Below, in pieces: positions 34,931 through 43,416 of a DNA stretch of 64,000 nucleotides (positions are counted from its first letter, which is position 1; each line of letters begins with the position of its first letter). The DNA lies in NCBI GenBank assembly GCA_013322215.1, contig JAAMEZ010000049.1:16477-80476 (forward strand). The letters are read 5' to 3'. Source of the stretch: Martinezella rhizogenes. GTDB taxonomy: Bacteria; Pseudomonadota; Alphaproteobacteria; Rhizobiales; Rhizobiaceae. The notes beneath the pieces were generated by a model. That model did no database searches, was not told the origin of the DNA, and worked only from the letters and a program-made list of their open reading frames with translations. A program made the position numbers and the translations under genes.

Positions 34931-36405
34931 ACCCTGTCATCCGCCCCCCCAAACGACCGAAGAAGCCTCTGCGCCGCGGCAGGATCGAGAACGAGTTCCT
35001 GCCGGCGGCGCTCGAAATCCTGGAGACGCCGGCTTCGCCGATCCGCACCGCCTTCATCTGGTTCATCGCCACTGTCGTGGCGGCCACGCTGCTGTGGAGT
35101 TATCTCGGCACCTTCGATATCGTCTCGACCGCGCAGGGCAAGATCCAGCCGACCGGCCGCGTCAAGGTCATCCAGTCGATCGAGGTCGGCAAGGTCCGGT
35201 CCATCCCGGTCGTCAACGGTTCGCATGTGAAGGCGGGCGATATCGTCGTTCAGCTCGACGATACCGAACTCAAGTCCGATGAAGAGGCGATAGCAGTCAA
35301 TCTGCAGGCCTATCGGGATGAGATGATCCGGCGCAGGGCCGTGCTTGCAGCGGTCGAGCAGTGGCAACAAAAGGGTATCTGGACAGGCGAAAAGTCGATC
35401 CCGGATGCCCCGCTCGATCTTGCGTCCGATACGCCCGCTAGCATCCGCGAGCGCGAACAGTCGATCTTCAGGGCCGATCTGTCGCAGCTTGCGGCCAGCC
35501 TCACCAATATCGCGGCACAACATAACCAGAGCCAAGCGACCGTTGCCCGACTACAGCAAACGATGAGAGCGCAGCAGCGGCTGGTCGATACTCTCAACGA
35601 ACGGGTCGCCATCCGCGCGTCACTGGTGGATCAGGATGCGGGCTCAAAGGCTGGTGTGATCGACGCCAAGGAGACGAGCCAGAAGGAGGAAGCGACGCTC
35701 GCCGAGGAGACAGGCCAACTCGAAGAGGCCAAGGCGTCCCTTGCAGTGACGACCAGCGACGGCGAAAAGACGCTACGCACCTTTATTGCCGACAATGTCG
35801 AGAAGGCTGGCGAGGCGTCACGGCAGGCCGATGAGCTTGACCGTCAGCTGGTCAAGGCGCGCGAGCGAAGGGAATCCATGACCATCACTACCCCGATCGA
35901 TGGCACGATCCAGTCGTCCTCGATCAATACCACCGGGCAGGTGGTCACGACGGGCGTCGAACTCATGCGCATCGTGCCGGATAATTCGACACTTGAGGTC
36001 GAGGCCTATATTCCCAATAGCGATATTGGCTTTGTGTCCGTCGGGCAGGCAGCCGTGGTCAAGGTCGAGGCATTTCCATTCACGCGCTATGGCGTGATCC
36101 GCGGCCATGTCACGGCGGTTGCGAGAGATGCGATCCCGGAGCCCGATGCAAATCAGGTCGAAGGCGACCCGACGAAGCAACTGCAGGCGATCGTGCCGAC
36201 GACGAACGTGCAGCGTGTTCAGAACCTTGTTTTCCCGGTCACGGTCAAACTCGACACCAGCACCATGAGTGTCGATGGCAGTATCGTTCCGCTCTCACCG
36301 GGCATGGCCGCCACGGCGGAGTTCAAGACGGGAAAACGCAGAATTCTCGAATATCTGTTCTCGCCGATTGTAGAGGTCACCTCGCAGGCGATGCAGGAGA
36401 GGTAG
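34927..36405 (+). CDS. HlyD family membrane-fusion protein of type I secretion
   Basis: Periplasmic adaptor of 492 residues linking the ABC exporter to an outer-membrane TolC. A cytoplasmic N-terminus (about 1-38), one membrane segment (about 39-60), a lipoyl/barrel part with GKIQPTGRVKVIQS and EVGKVRSIPVVNG, a long coiled-coil hairpin (about 120-310), and the closing HlyD motif DGTIQSSSINTTGQVVTTG are visible. ATG 34927 overlaps the exporter stop (ATGA), so the two are translationally coupled. No tolC gene is in the window. Confidence 0.95.
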   Translation: MNPVIRPPKRPKKPLRRGRIENEFLPAALEILETPASPIRTAFIWFIATVVAATLLWSYLGTFDIVSTAQGKIQPTGRVKVIQSIEVGKVRSIPVVNGSHVKAGDIVVQLDDTELKSDEEAIAVNLQAYRDEMIRRRAVLAAVEQWQQKGIWTGEKSIPDAPLDLASDTPASIREREQSIFRADLSQLAASLTNIAAQHNQSQATVARLQQTMRAQQRLVDTLNERVAIRASLVDQDAGSKAGVIDAKETSQKEEATLAEETGQLEEAKASLAVTTSDGEKTLRTFIADNVEKAGEASRQADELDRQLVKARERRESMTITTPIDGTIQSSSINTTGQVVTTGVELMRIVPDNSTLEVEAYIPNSDIGFVSVGQAAVVKVEAFPFTRYGVIRGHVTAVARDAIPEPDANQVEGDPTKQLQAIVPTTNVQRVQNLVFPVTVKLDTSTMSVDGSIVPLSPGMAATAEFKTGKRRILEYLFSPIVEVTSQAMQER

Positions 36406-36587
36406 GAGAGGAGCTATGCAGGCAAATAGGGCCTTGCGATTTGCGGCGCCACTGGATCGCTGCCAAGATGTTTCCTGACTTTTCTTGTGATGTTGGCCGT
36501 CGTAGCAGCCTGCGCGGAGGCAGGGAGAATCGGAACTGATAACCGGAGGGCCATCGATACCACAAAATAAGAACACCAAAAGCATAA

Positions 36588-37217
36588 GGCCCAGCTTTCG
36601 CCCTGCATGGGCTGTTCACGGCGCATGTCACGGGCAATTTTGTCACGCTCGGCGCTTCATTGGTGCTCGGAACCTCGGGTGCCCTTGCCAAGCTTCTGGC
36701 TTTGCCGGTTTTCTGCGTCGTCGTCATTCTTGCCCGCCTTGTCGGCGGCGATCTTTCGCGGCGTAATCTGCCGACCTTGCAGATCATCCTGTCGCTGAAA
36801 TTGCTGTTGCTCGTGCTTGCGGCGATCCTCGCCATGCTTTTCGGTCCATTTGGCGATGGGGACGGGTGGCAGCCGATTCTGACAGGGATGACGTTTGTCG
36901 CCGCCATGGCCATTCAGACGACGGCGCACCGCATCCATCTCGGCTCGACGCCGCCGACGACGATGATGACGGGCACGACGACGCAGATCATGATCGACAT
37001 TGCCGATCTGCTGCGCGGCGCCAAGCCGGAGGAGAAAACCGCTATGAAGGCGCGGCTCGGACGCATGGGTGTCGCCGTTGGCGGCTTTGCCTTCGGTTGC
37101 GCGTTGGCGGCAGCACTTTTCATGCTTGCCGGCATGGCTTGTTTCCTGCCGCCGCCGGTTCTGGCGCTTGCCGGAATTCTTATGCATGCCGGCAAGGTAG
37201 AGGCCAAGCCGGCTTAG
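36588..37217 (+). pseudogene. DUF1275 (YoaK-like) membrane protein, 5' end lost
   Basis: The open frame encodes a DUF1275 protein from its second membrane helix onward: GLFTAHVTGNFVTLGASLVL, then several hydrophobic helices, TTMMTGTTTQIMID and a C-terminal pair of helices. The first helix and start are missing: an in-frame TAA lies at 36585-36587, and the first usable starts (TTG 36660, GTG 36663) fall inside the conserved region. Upstream, another frame near 36470-36520 encodes FLVMLAVVAACAEAG, which could be the displaced first helix. Probably a pseudogene; the rest is well kept, so decay is recent or a sequence error is possible. Confidence 0.65.
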
Positions 37218-37368
37218 CTTCTTGGTCTCCGTCCATTCTTGAGACTACCAATCTTGCTCCTTTCTCCCGCCTTGCAAGTCGGCTACAGCTCTCTAAGTGT
37301 ACGCGTCGGATCGAACTGGTCCGCCGCGTCTGGGGCGGTAAATCCTTGTGAGTCGAGAAGGGATGGTC

Positions 37369-38352
37369 ATGGCAGGAGAAACGGTGCTTGTGGTCGGCGG
37401 AGCCGGATATATCGGTTCGCACACATGTCTGGATCTGGCGAATAAGGGGTTCAAACCTGTCGTCTACGACAATTTCTCCAACGGTCATCGTGAGTTCGTC
37501 AAATGGGGTCCGGCAGAGGAAGGCGATATCCGTGATCGTGCCCGTCTCGATGAAGTCCTTGCCAAGCACAAGCCGGCCGCCATCCTGCATTTCGCCGCAC
37601 TGATCGAGGTCGGCGAGTCGGTGAAGGATCCCGTCTCCTTCTATGAAAACAATGTCATCGGCACGCTGACCCTGCTTTCGGCAGCACAGGCGGCCGGCGT
37701 GAAGGCTTTCGTCTTTTCGTCCACCTGTGCGACCTATGGTTTGCCGCAGAGCGTGCCGCTTGATGAAAGCCACCAGCAGGTGCCGATCAACCCTTACGGC
37801 CGCACGAAATACATCGTCGAGCAGGCGCTTGCCGATTACGACCAGTACAAGGACCTGCGCTCCGTCGTGCTGCGCTATTTCAATGCCGCCGGTGCCGATT
37901 TCGAGGGTCGGATCGGCGAGTGGCATACGCCGGAAACCCATGCGATCCCGCTTGCCATCGATGCTGCCCTCGGCCGCCGCCAGGGCTTCAAGGTCTTCGG
38001 CAGCGACTACGATACGCGCGACGGCACTTGCGTCCGCGATTACATCCATGTGCTCGATCTTGCCGACGCCCATGTCCGCGCCGTGGAATATCTGCTGCGC
38101 GGTGGCGAATCCGTCGCGCTCAACCTCGGCACGGGTACGGGAACGACGGTGAAGGAGCTGCTCGGCACGATCGAGACCGTGTCCAACCGGCCGTTCCCGG
38201 TCGAATATGTCGGCCGTCGCGAAGGCGATTCGACGACGCTCGTCGCCAACAACGACAAAGCCCGCGATATTCTCGGCTGGTCGCCGCAATATGATCTGAC
38301 CGAGATCATCCAATCCGCATGGAACTGGCATGCCAAGTCCAACCAGCACTGA
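37369..38352 (+). CDS. galE: UDP-glucose 4-epimerase
   Basis: Interconverts UDP-glucose and UDP-galactose, feeding exopolysaccharide and LPS synthesis; 327 residues. The extended SDR fold shows GGAGYIGSH at residues 10-18, FSSTCATYG with the catalytic Ser/Thr region, NPYGRTK (Tyr-x-x-x-Lys), RYFNAAGAD, and the C-terminal GRREGDSTTLVANN. ATG 37369 is preferred over GTG 37348 and ATG 37363 because GAAGGG ends seven bases before it. The next gene overlaps its 3' end by 23 bases. Confidence 0.95.
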   Translation: MAGETVLVVGGAGYIGSHTCLDLANKGFKPVVYDNFSNGHREFVKWGPAEEGDIRDRARLDEVLAKHKPAAILHFAALIEVGESVKDPVSFYENNVIGTLTLLSAAQAAGVKAFVFSSTCATYGLPQSVPLDESHQQVPINPYGRTKYIVEQALADYDQYKDLRSVVLRYFNAAGADFEGRIGEWHTPETHAIPLAIDAALGRRQGFKVFGSDYDTRDGTCVRDYIHVLDLADAHVRAVEYLLRGGESVALNLGTGTGTTVKELLGTIETVSNRPFPVEYVGRREGDSTTLVANNDKARDILGWSPQYDLTEIIQSAWNWHAKSNQH

Positions 38353-39898
38353 GCCCTCTTTCCCGGGTGGTGTTGGCGGCAGGCGCCCGAATGTCCTTTT
38401 GATTTCGGCTGATCAGTGGCGGGGAGATTGCCTCTCCGCCGTCGGGCATGAATGCGTCAAGACGCCCAATGTCGATGCTCTCGCAAAGGAAGGCGTGCTC
38501 TTCCGACGCCATTATGCCGGCACCGCGCCCTGCTCGCCGGCGCGGGCGACGCTCTATACCGGCCTTTATCAGATGAACCATCGCGTTTGCCGCAATGGTT
38601 CGCCGCTCGATGCCCGTTTCGACAATGTTGCGCTTGCGGCGCGCCGTGCCGGCTACGATCCGACGCTGTTTGGCTATACCGACACGGCGCCCGATCCGCG
38701 CGACCGCGATCCCCATGATCCTCATCTGACGACCTATGAAGGCGTGTTGCCGGGGTTCACGCCGCGGCAGCTTCTGCCCGAGCATGAGAAGCAGTGGCTC
38801 TCCTGGCTGCGGTCGCGCGGCCATGCTGATGCCGTCAGCCGCGATATCCATATTCCCGTCGGCGCCGAGCCCGGCGAAATTTCCAACAATGCGCCTGCCT
38901 ATTCCAGGGACGAGACGCAGACGGCCTTCATGGCGGGCGAATTCATCCGCTGGCTTGGCGAGCAGGATCAGCCCTGGTTTGCACATGTTTCCTTCCTGCG
39001 GCCGCATCCGCCTTTCTCGGTGCCGGAACCCTATAACCGCATGTTCGCGCCCGCCGATGGCCCGGCCTTTGCGCGCGCCGCCGACCGCGAGACGGAAATG
39101 GCGCTGCATCCCCTGCTCGCCTTCGGCCTGCCGCTGATCGGCAAGGGCGGCTTCATGTATGGCGGCAAAGGCTCCATCAACGAGTGGACGTCACAGGATT
39201 TTGCCGCGATCCGCGCGATCTATTACGGCATGATTGCCGAGGTTGACGCGCAGCTTGGCCGGATCTGGCAGGCATTGAAGGATGCCGGCGCCTGGGACGA
39301 CACGGTCATCGTCTTCACTTCGGACCATGCCGAAATGATGGGTGATCACTGGATGCTCGGCAAGGGCGGCTTCTTCGATGGAAGCTATCATGTTCCCCTT
39401 GTCATTCGTGATCCCCGTCGGAGCGCCACGCATGGCCGGCAGGTAGCACGCTTCACCAGCGCCGCTGATATTTTCCCAAGCCTGTGTGACCGGCTTAGTG
39501 TCGCGCCGGCAAATCATGTCGATGGTGAAAGCCTGCTGCCGTTCCTTTCCGGTTCCGAACTGGCGAGCTGGCGCGATGCCGCCTTCTGGGAGTTCGATTT
39601 CCGCGATATTGCCGCGGGTATTCCCGAGCGGCATTTCGGCTTGCGGTCCAATTCCTGCAATCTGGCCGTTATCCGCGATGAGCGTTTCAAATATGTCCAT
39701 TGCGCGGGTCTTCCGCCGCTGCTCTTTGATCTTTCAAAGGATCCGGCGGAACTATCCAATGTCGCCGAGGACGGCGCCTATACGGCGATCAGGCTCGCCT
39801 ACGCCGAAAAGCTTCTCTCGCTTCGGGCGGAGCATCTGGACCAGACGCTGGCCTATACGGAACTGACGGAAAAAGGGCCGGTATCGATCCGGCCCTGA
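38330..39898 (+). CDS. Sulfatase-family hydrolase (phosphonate monoester hydrolase-like)
   Basis: Formylglycine-dependent hydrolase of the alkaline phosphatase superfamily, 522 residues. VLLISADQWRGD carries the first metal Asp residues; CSPAR at 68-72 is the sulfatase CxPxR motif whose Cys68 would become formylglycine; FTSDHAEMMGDH supplies later metal ligands. LYTGLYQMNHR and FLRPHPPF resemble rhizobial phosphonate monoester hydrolases more than classical arylsulfatases. No signal peptide is seen, so it is probably cytoplasmic. It overlaps galE by 23 bases. The exact substrate is not predictable. Confidence 0.88.
   Translation: MPSPTSTEPSFPGGVGGRRPNVLLISADQWRGDCLSAVGHECVKTPNVDALAKEGVLFRRHYAGTAPCSPARATLYTGLYQMNHRVCRNGSPLDARFDNVALAARRAGYDPTLFGYTDTAPDPRDRDPHDPHLTTYEGVLPGFTPRQLLPEHEKQWLSWLRSRGHADAVSRDIHIPVGAEPGEISNNAPAYSRDETQTAFMAGEFIRWLGEQDQPWFAHVSFLRPHPPFSVPEPYNRMFAPADGPAFARAADRETEMALHPLLAFGLPLIGKGGFMYGGKGSINEWTSQDFAAIRAIYYGMIAEVDAQLGRIWQALKDAGAWDDTVIVFTSDHAEMMGDHWMLGKGGFFDGSYHVPLVIRDPRRSATHGRQVARFTSAADIFPSLCDRLSVAPANHVDGESLLPFLSGSELASWRDAAFWEFDFRDIAAGIPERHFGLRSNSCNLAVIRDERFKYVHCAGLPPLLFDLSKDPAELSNVAEDGAYTAIRLAYAEKLLSLRAEHLDQTLAYTELTEKGPVSIRP
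39874..39896 (+). terminator. Hairpin spanning the stop of the sulfatase-like gene
   Basis: AGGGCCGG (39874-39881) pairs perfectly with CCGGCCCT (39889-39896) around a 7-base loop. It covers the last codons and the start of the stop codon of the sulfatase-like gene. There is no clean T-run after it, so termination is plausible but not certain. Confidence 0.5.
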
Positions 39899-39913
39899 GT
39901 GGTTCTGTCATTC

Positions 39914-39973
39914 GTTTTTGCGTAATTCCGGACGGAAAACCGCTGCGCACTTTTCCTGGAATTGCTTCTTAAG
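39914..39973. repeat. Rhizobiaceae intergenic repeat, copy 1
   Basis: A stretch of about 60 bases with GTAATTCCGGACGGAAAACC and CTGGAATTGCTT, near-palindromic at its ends (AATTCCGG / CTGGAATT). It matches the copy at 51013-51071 closely. This kind of short mosaic repeat is common between genes in Rhizobiaceae (RIME-like). It touches the 3' end of the DUF1993 gene. Confidence 0.7.
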
Positions 39974-40475
39974 CAAACGATCCGAGATAGTTCATCTTGC
40001 CGATGGGCAGGCCGCGGCTGCGCAGGATGTCGTGTGCCGTGGTGACGTGGAAGAAGAAATTCGGCAACGCGAATTTCGCCAGGTAATCCTCGCCCTTGAA
40101 TACGATCTTGTTGCCTCCCGGCGTGACCGTCACTTCCCGCGTTTCGCTGCCTTCCATCGTGGCCGGTGTGACCGTTGCCAGGAAATCCTGCGTTTTCTTC
40201 AGGCGCTCGCGCAGGTCGGCGACGGTCGTCTCGTTATCTTGGAAGCGCGGCGCGTCGATGCCGGCAAGACGGGAAATGGTGAGCTTCGCGGTGTCGGAGG
40301 CGCGTTGATATTGGCCGGAGAGCGGCAGCATGTCGTCGATCAGACGCGCGGAAATGAGTTCCTCCGCCGCAATGCCTTTTTCCGCGGCATGGGCTTCGAT
40401 CTTGTCGAGATAGGCGGAGAGGTTTTGGAGGCCGCGTTGGAAGACGGGGACCGAGAAACTGTACATCGAGGGCAT
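39969..40475 (-). CDS. DUF1993 family protein
   Basis: 168 residues, all-helical and soluble, related to DinB-like four-helix proteins. SVPVFQRGLQNLSAYLDK at the N-terminus, LIDDMLPLSGQYQRASDTAK and the final LPNFFFHVTTAHDILRSRG with LPIGKMNYLG are the family landmarks. Function unknown in the family; the conserved His residues hint at metal binding. ATG 40475 has GGAGA six bases upstream; the frame extends to 40592 without support. It diverges from the sugar ABC operon, so the IolR-like site at 40546 could affect both. Confidence 0.88.
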   Translation of the reverse strand: MPSMYSFSVPVFQRGLQNLSAYLDKIEAHAAEKGIAAEELISARLIDDMLPLSGQYQRASDTAKLTISRLAGIDAPRFQDNETTVADLRERLKKTQDFLATVTPATMEGSETREVTVTPGGNKIVFKGEDYLAKFALPNFFFHVTTAHDILRSRGLPIGKMNYLGSFA

Positions 40476-40545
40476 GTGTGTTCTCCGTTGCGGGCCGCAG
40501 CGCGGCCGGTTGGTCGTCTGCATTCTATTCCGTTCCCGTGTCGAT

Positions 40546-40559
40546 GGAATAACCGTTCC
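40546..40559. promoter_or_regulatory. IolR-like operator, site 1 (GGAA-N6-TTCC)
   Basis: GGAATAACCGTTCC fits the GGAA-N6-TTCC recognition motif reported for the RpiR-family inositol repressor IolR of Sinorhizobium. The flanks extend the symmetry to ATGGAA...TTCCAT. It lies in the divergent region between the DUF1993 gene and the sugar ABC importer. Binding is inference from the motif. Confidence 0.6.
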
Positions 40560-40683
40560 ATGGTGCGGGTGCCCGTATGTAGGTTTGATCATCCAATCTT
40601 GCAGTGGCAGCGGCGAGAAAACCCGTCTTCGCCGGTTCCGGCGACGAGCCCAGAATTTGCTGTTGACCTTTGCATCGAAAAAT

Positions 40684-40697
40684 GGAATGAATATTCC
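40684..40697. promoter_or_regulatory. IolR-like operator, site 2 (GGAA-N6-TTCC), beside a TTGACC box
   Basis: GGAATGAATATTCC is a second GGAA-N6-TTCC match, 138 bases from the first. A possible -35 box TTGACC lies at 40663-40668, so the site would cover the -10 region of a promoter reading toward the importer genes. Two sites in one gap argue for real repression by an IolR-type protein. Confidence 0.6.
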
Positions 40698-40845
40698 GCA
40701 TAATGAATTTTACGGTTTGTTTGTTCCGTTTTCGATGTGGCTGCCATGGGAGTGGCGACCGAATTGAATAGAGGCCCTGCAGTCGAGACTGGGGGCTCCG
40801 GCATTTAGGAGGGGTGTGGCCGGGCACCTTATCTGGGAGGAAAAC

Positions 40846-41772
40846 ATGAAGAAATTTATCCTTGGTTCTGCGATGGCTCTCCTGCTGTCGACTGCTGCTC
40901 ACGCCCAAACCATCGGCGTTTCGATGGCTCTGTTCGACGACAACTTTCTGACCGTTCTGCGCAACGGCATGCAGGACTACGCCAAGGACAAGGGCGTGAC
41001 GCTGCAGGTCGAAGATGCCCAGAACGACATTGCCAAGCAGCAGAGCCAGATCCAGAACTTCATCGCCAGTAAGGTCGATGCCATCATTGTGAACCCGGTC
41101 GATACCGACGCAACGGCTGCCATTTCCAAGCTCGCCGCCGATGCCAAGATCCCGCTCGTCTACGTCAACCGCGAGCCGGCCAACGTCGACAGCCTTCCGG
41201 ATCAGCAGGCCTTTGTTGCTTCCAACGAGCAGGAATCCGGTACGCTGGAAGCCAAGGAAGTGTGCCGGTTGCTGGGTGGCAAGGGCAAAGCCGTCATCAT
41301 GATGGGCGAACTCTCGAACCAGGCTGCCCGCATGCGCACCAAGGACGTCCATGACGTCGTTGCGACCGACGAGTGCAAGGGTATCCAGATCGTCCAGGAG
41401 CAGACCGCCAACTGGCAGCGTACCCAGGGCGCCGACCTGATGACCAACTGGCTCTCCAGCGGTCTCGAATTCGACGCCGTCATCTCCAACAACGACGAAA
41501 TGGCGATCGGCGCCATCCAGGCGCTGAAGGCTGCCGGCAAGCCGCTGGACAAGATCGTCGTTGCCGGCGTCGACGCCACGCAGGATGCACTTGCCGCCAT
41601 GCAGGCCGGCGACCTGAAGGTCACCGTATTCCAGGATGCTGCCGGCCAGGGCAAGGGTGCGGTCGATGCCGCGATGAAGCTCGCCAAGGGCGATAAGATC
41701 GAGAAGAAGGTCTACATCCCCTTCCAGCTCGTCACGCCGGCCAACGTCAAGGACTTCGTCAAGAAGAACTGA
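40846..41772 (+). CDS. Sugar ABC transporter substrate-binding protein (rhizopine/inositol type)
   Basis: Periplasmic binding protein of 308 residues, cluster B (ribose-type). A signal peptide ending STAAHA precedes TIGVSMALFDDNFLTVLRNG, VDAIIVNPVDTDAT, PLVYVNREP and DAVISNNDEMAIGA, typical of the RbsB/MocB fold and close to rhizopine- and inositol-binding proteins. ATG 40846 follows GGGAGG; the extension to 40816 is rejected as it precedes the signal peptide. It is the first gene of an importer operon with two IolR-like sites upstream, supporting myo-inositol or a related cyclitol as ligand. Confidence 0.9.
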   Translation: MKKFILGSAMALLLSTAAHAQTIGVSMALFDDNFLTVLRNGMQDYAKDKGVTLQVEDAQNDIAKQQSQIQNFIASKVDAIIVNPVDTDATAAISKLAADAKIPLVYVNREPANVDSLPDQQAFVASNEQESGTLEAKEVCRLLGGKGKAVIMMGELSNQAARMRTKDVHDVVATDECKGIQIVQEQTANWQRTQGADLMTNWLSSGLEFDAVISNNDEMAIGAIQALKAAGKPLDKIVVAGVDATQDALAAMQAGDLKVTVFQDAAGQGKGAVDAAMKLAKGDKIEKKVYIPFQLVTPANVKDFVKKN

Positions 41773-41842
41773 GAACGAAGATGATCGACGGATGCGGGCT
41801 TTGCCCGCATCCTTTGAAATCCGATCTGCCCGGGAGGGAAAA

Positions 41843-43384
41843 ATGGTTGTGAGCCCATCCACCATGGCGGCGGTACGCGCCAGCGGCGTTGTCCCCAATG
41901 CCGCCTATCTGCTGAGCGCAGAAGGCATCCGCAAGGAATTTCCCGGCGTGCTCGCCCTTGATGACGTTTCCTTCCGCCTGAAGCGCGGAACGGTGCATGC
42001 GCTGATGGGCGAAAACGGCGCCGGCAAATCGACGCTGATGAAGATCCTTGCCGGCATCTATATTCCCGACCAGGGCGAAGTGCGCCTCAAGGGTGTGGAC
42101 ATCCGGCTGAAGTCGCCGCTCGACGCGCTGGAAAACGGCATCGCCATGATCCATCAGGAACTGAACCTGATGCCCTTCATGACCGTTTCGGAGAATATCT
42201 GGATCCGGCGCGAGCCGAAGAACCGTTTCGGCCTCGTCGACCACGCGGAGATGAGCCGCAAGACCGAGGAACTCTTCCAGCGCCTCAACATTTCCATCGA
42301 CCCTGAAATTCAGGTGCGCGAGCTTTCGGTCGCGAGCCGGCAGATGGTCGAGATCGCCAAGGCCGTTTCCTATAATTCCGATGTGCTGATCATGGACGAG
42401 CCGACTTCGGCGCTGACCGAGCGCGAGGTGGCGCATCTCTTCCAGATCATCCGCGACCTGCGCTCCCAGGGTATCGGCATCGTCTACATCACCCACAAGA
42501 TGAATGAGCTGTTCGAGATCGCTGATGAATTCTCGGTGTTCCGCGACGGCAAATATATCGGCACGCATGCCTCCACCGATGTGACCCGCGACGACATCAT
42601 CCGCATGATGGTCGGCCGTGAGATCACACAGATGTTCCCCAAGGAAGAAGTTCCGATCGGCGAGACCGTTCTGTCGGTCAAGGATCTCAGCCTCAACGGG
42701 GTCTTCTCCAATGTTTCCTTCGACGTCAGGGCTGGCGAAATTCTCGGCGTGGCCGGGCTTGTGGGATCGGGCCGGTCGAATGTCGCCGAAGCCATCTTCG
42801 GCGTCACGCCGGCCTCGTCCGGCACGATCGAGCTTTTCGGCAAGAAGACCGAAATCACCTCGCCGGCGGCTGCGATCCGCCACGGCATGGCGTTCCTGAC
42901 CGAGGACCGCAAGGATACGGGCTGTCTTCTTATCCTCAGCGTGCTCGAGAACATGCAGGTGGCCGTGCTGCATGACAAGTTCGTGCGCGGCGGCTTCGTG
43001 CAGGAGGGCGCGATCGAAGAGGCCTGCGAGGAGATGGCGCGCAAGCTGCGCGTCAAGACGCCGAACCTCGACGAACGCATCGAAAACCTTTCCGGCGGCA
43101 ATCAGCAGAAGGCGCTGATCGGCCGGTGGATGCTCACCAATCCCCGCATTCTCATCCTGGACGAGCCGACGCGCGGCATCGATGTCGGCGCCAAGGCGGA
43201 GATCCATCGCCTCGTTACCGAAATGGCGCGCAACGGCGTCGCCGTCATCATGATCTCGTCGGAAATGCCCGAGGTGCTCGGCATGAGCGACCGCATCATG
43301 GTGATGCATGAGGGACGGGTGACAGGGTTCCTGGATCGTGCGGACGCAACTCAAGTGAAGGTGATGGAGCTGGCCGCGCAGTGA
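41843..43384 (+). CDS. Sugar ABC transporter ATP-binding protein (double cassette)
   Basis: Energises sugar import; 513 residues with two tandem ATPase domains as in RbsA/MglA. First domain: Walker A GENGAGKS, Q-loop HQELNLMP, signature LSVASRQ and Walker B LIMDEPTSAL. Second domain: degenerate Walker A GLVGSGRS, signature LSGGNQQK and Walker B LILDEPTRG. ATG 41843 is preceded by GGGAGGG; the frame opens at 41792 without a ribosome site. It sits between the binding protein and permease genes of the same operon. Confidence 0.95.
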   Translation: MVVSPSTMAAVRASGVVPNAAYLLSAEGIRKEFPGVLALDDVSFRLKRGTVHALMGENGAGKSTLMKILAGIYIPDQGEVRLKGVDIRLKSPLDALENGIAMIHQELNLMPFMTVSENIWIRREPKNRFGLVDHAEMSRKTEELFQRLNISIDPEIQVRELSVASRQMVEIAKAVSYNSDVLIMDEPTSALTEREVAHLFQIIRDLRSQGIGIVYITHKMNELFEIADEFSVFRDGKYIGTHASTDVTRDDIIRMMVGREITQMFPKEEVPIGETVLSVKDLSLNGVFSNVSFDVRAGEILGVAGLVGSGRSNVAEAIFGVTPASSGTIELFGKKTEITSPAAAIRHGMAFLTEDRKDTGCLLILSVLENMQVAVLHDKFVRGGFVQEGAIEEACEEMARKLRVKTPNLDERIENLSGGNQQKALIGRWMLTNPRILILDEPTRGIDVGAKAEIHRLVTEMARNGVAVIMISSEMPEVLGMSDRIMVMHEGRVTGFLDRADATQVKVMELAAQ

Positions 43385-43416
43385 CGCCGCCAACCATCGC
43401 AAGGGAGGATTGAACC

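Noticed and set aside
41759..43402. Minus-strand open frame of 547 codons opposite the sugar ABC ATPase gene
   Set aside because: The plus-strand protein shows two complete ABC cassettes; the antisense translation is His/Asp/Ala-rich without a fold signature or ribosome site.
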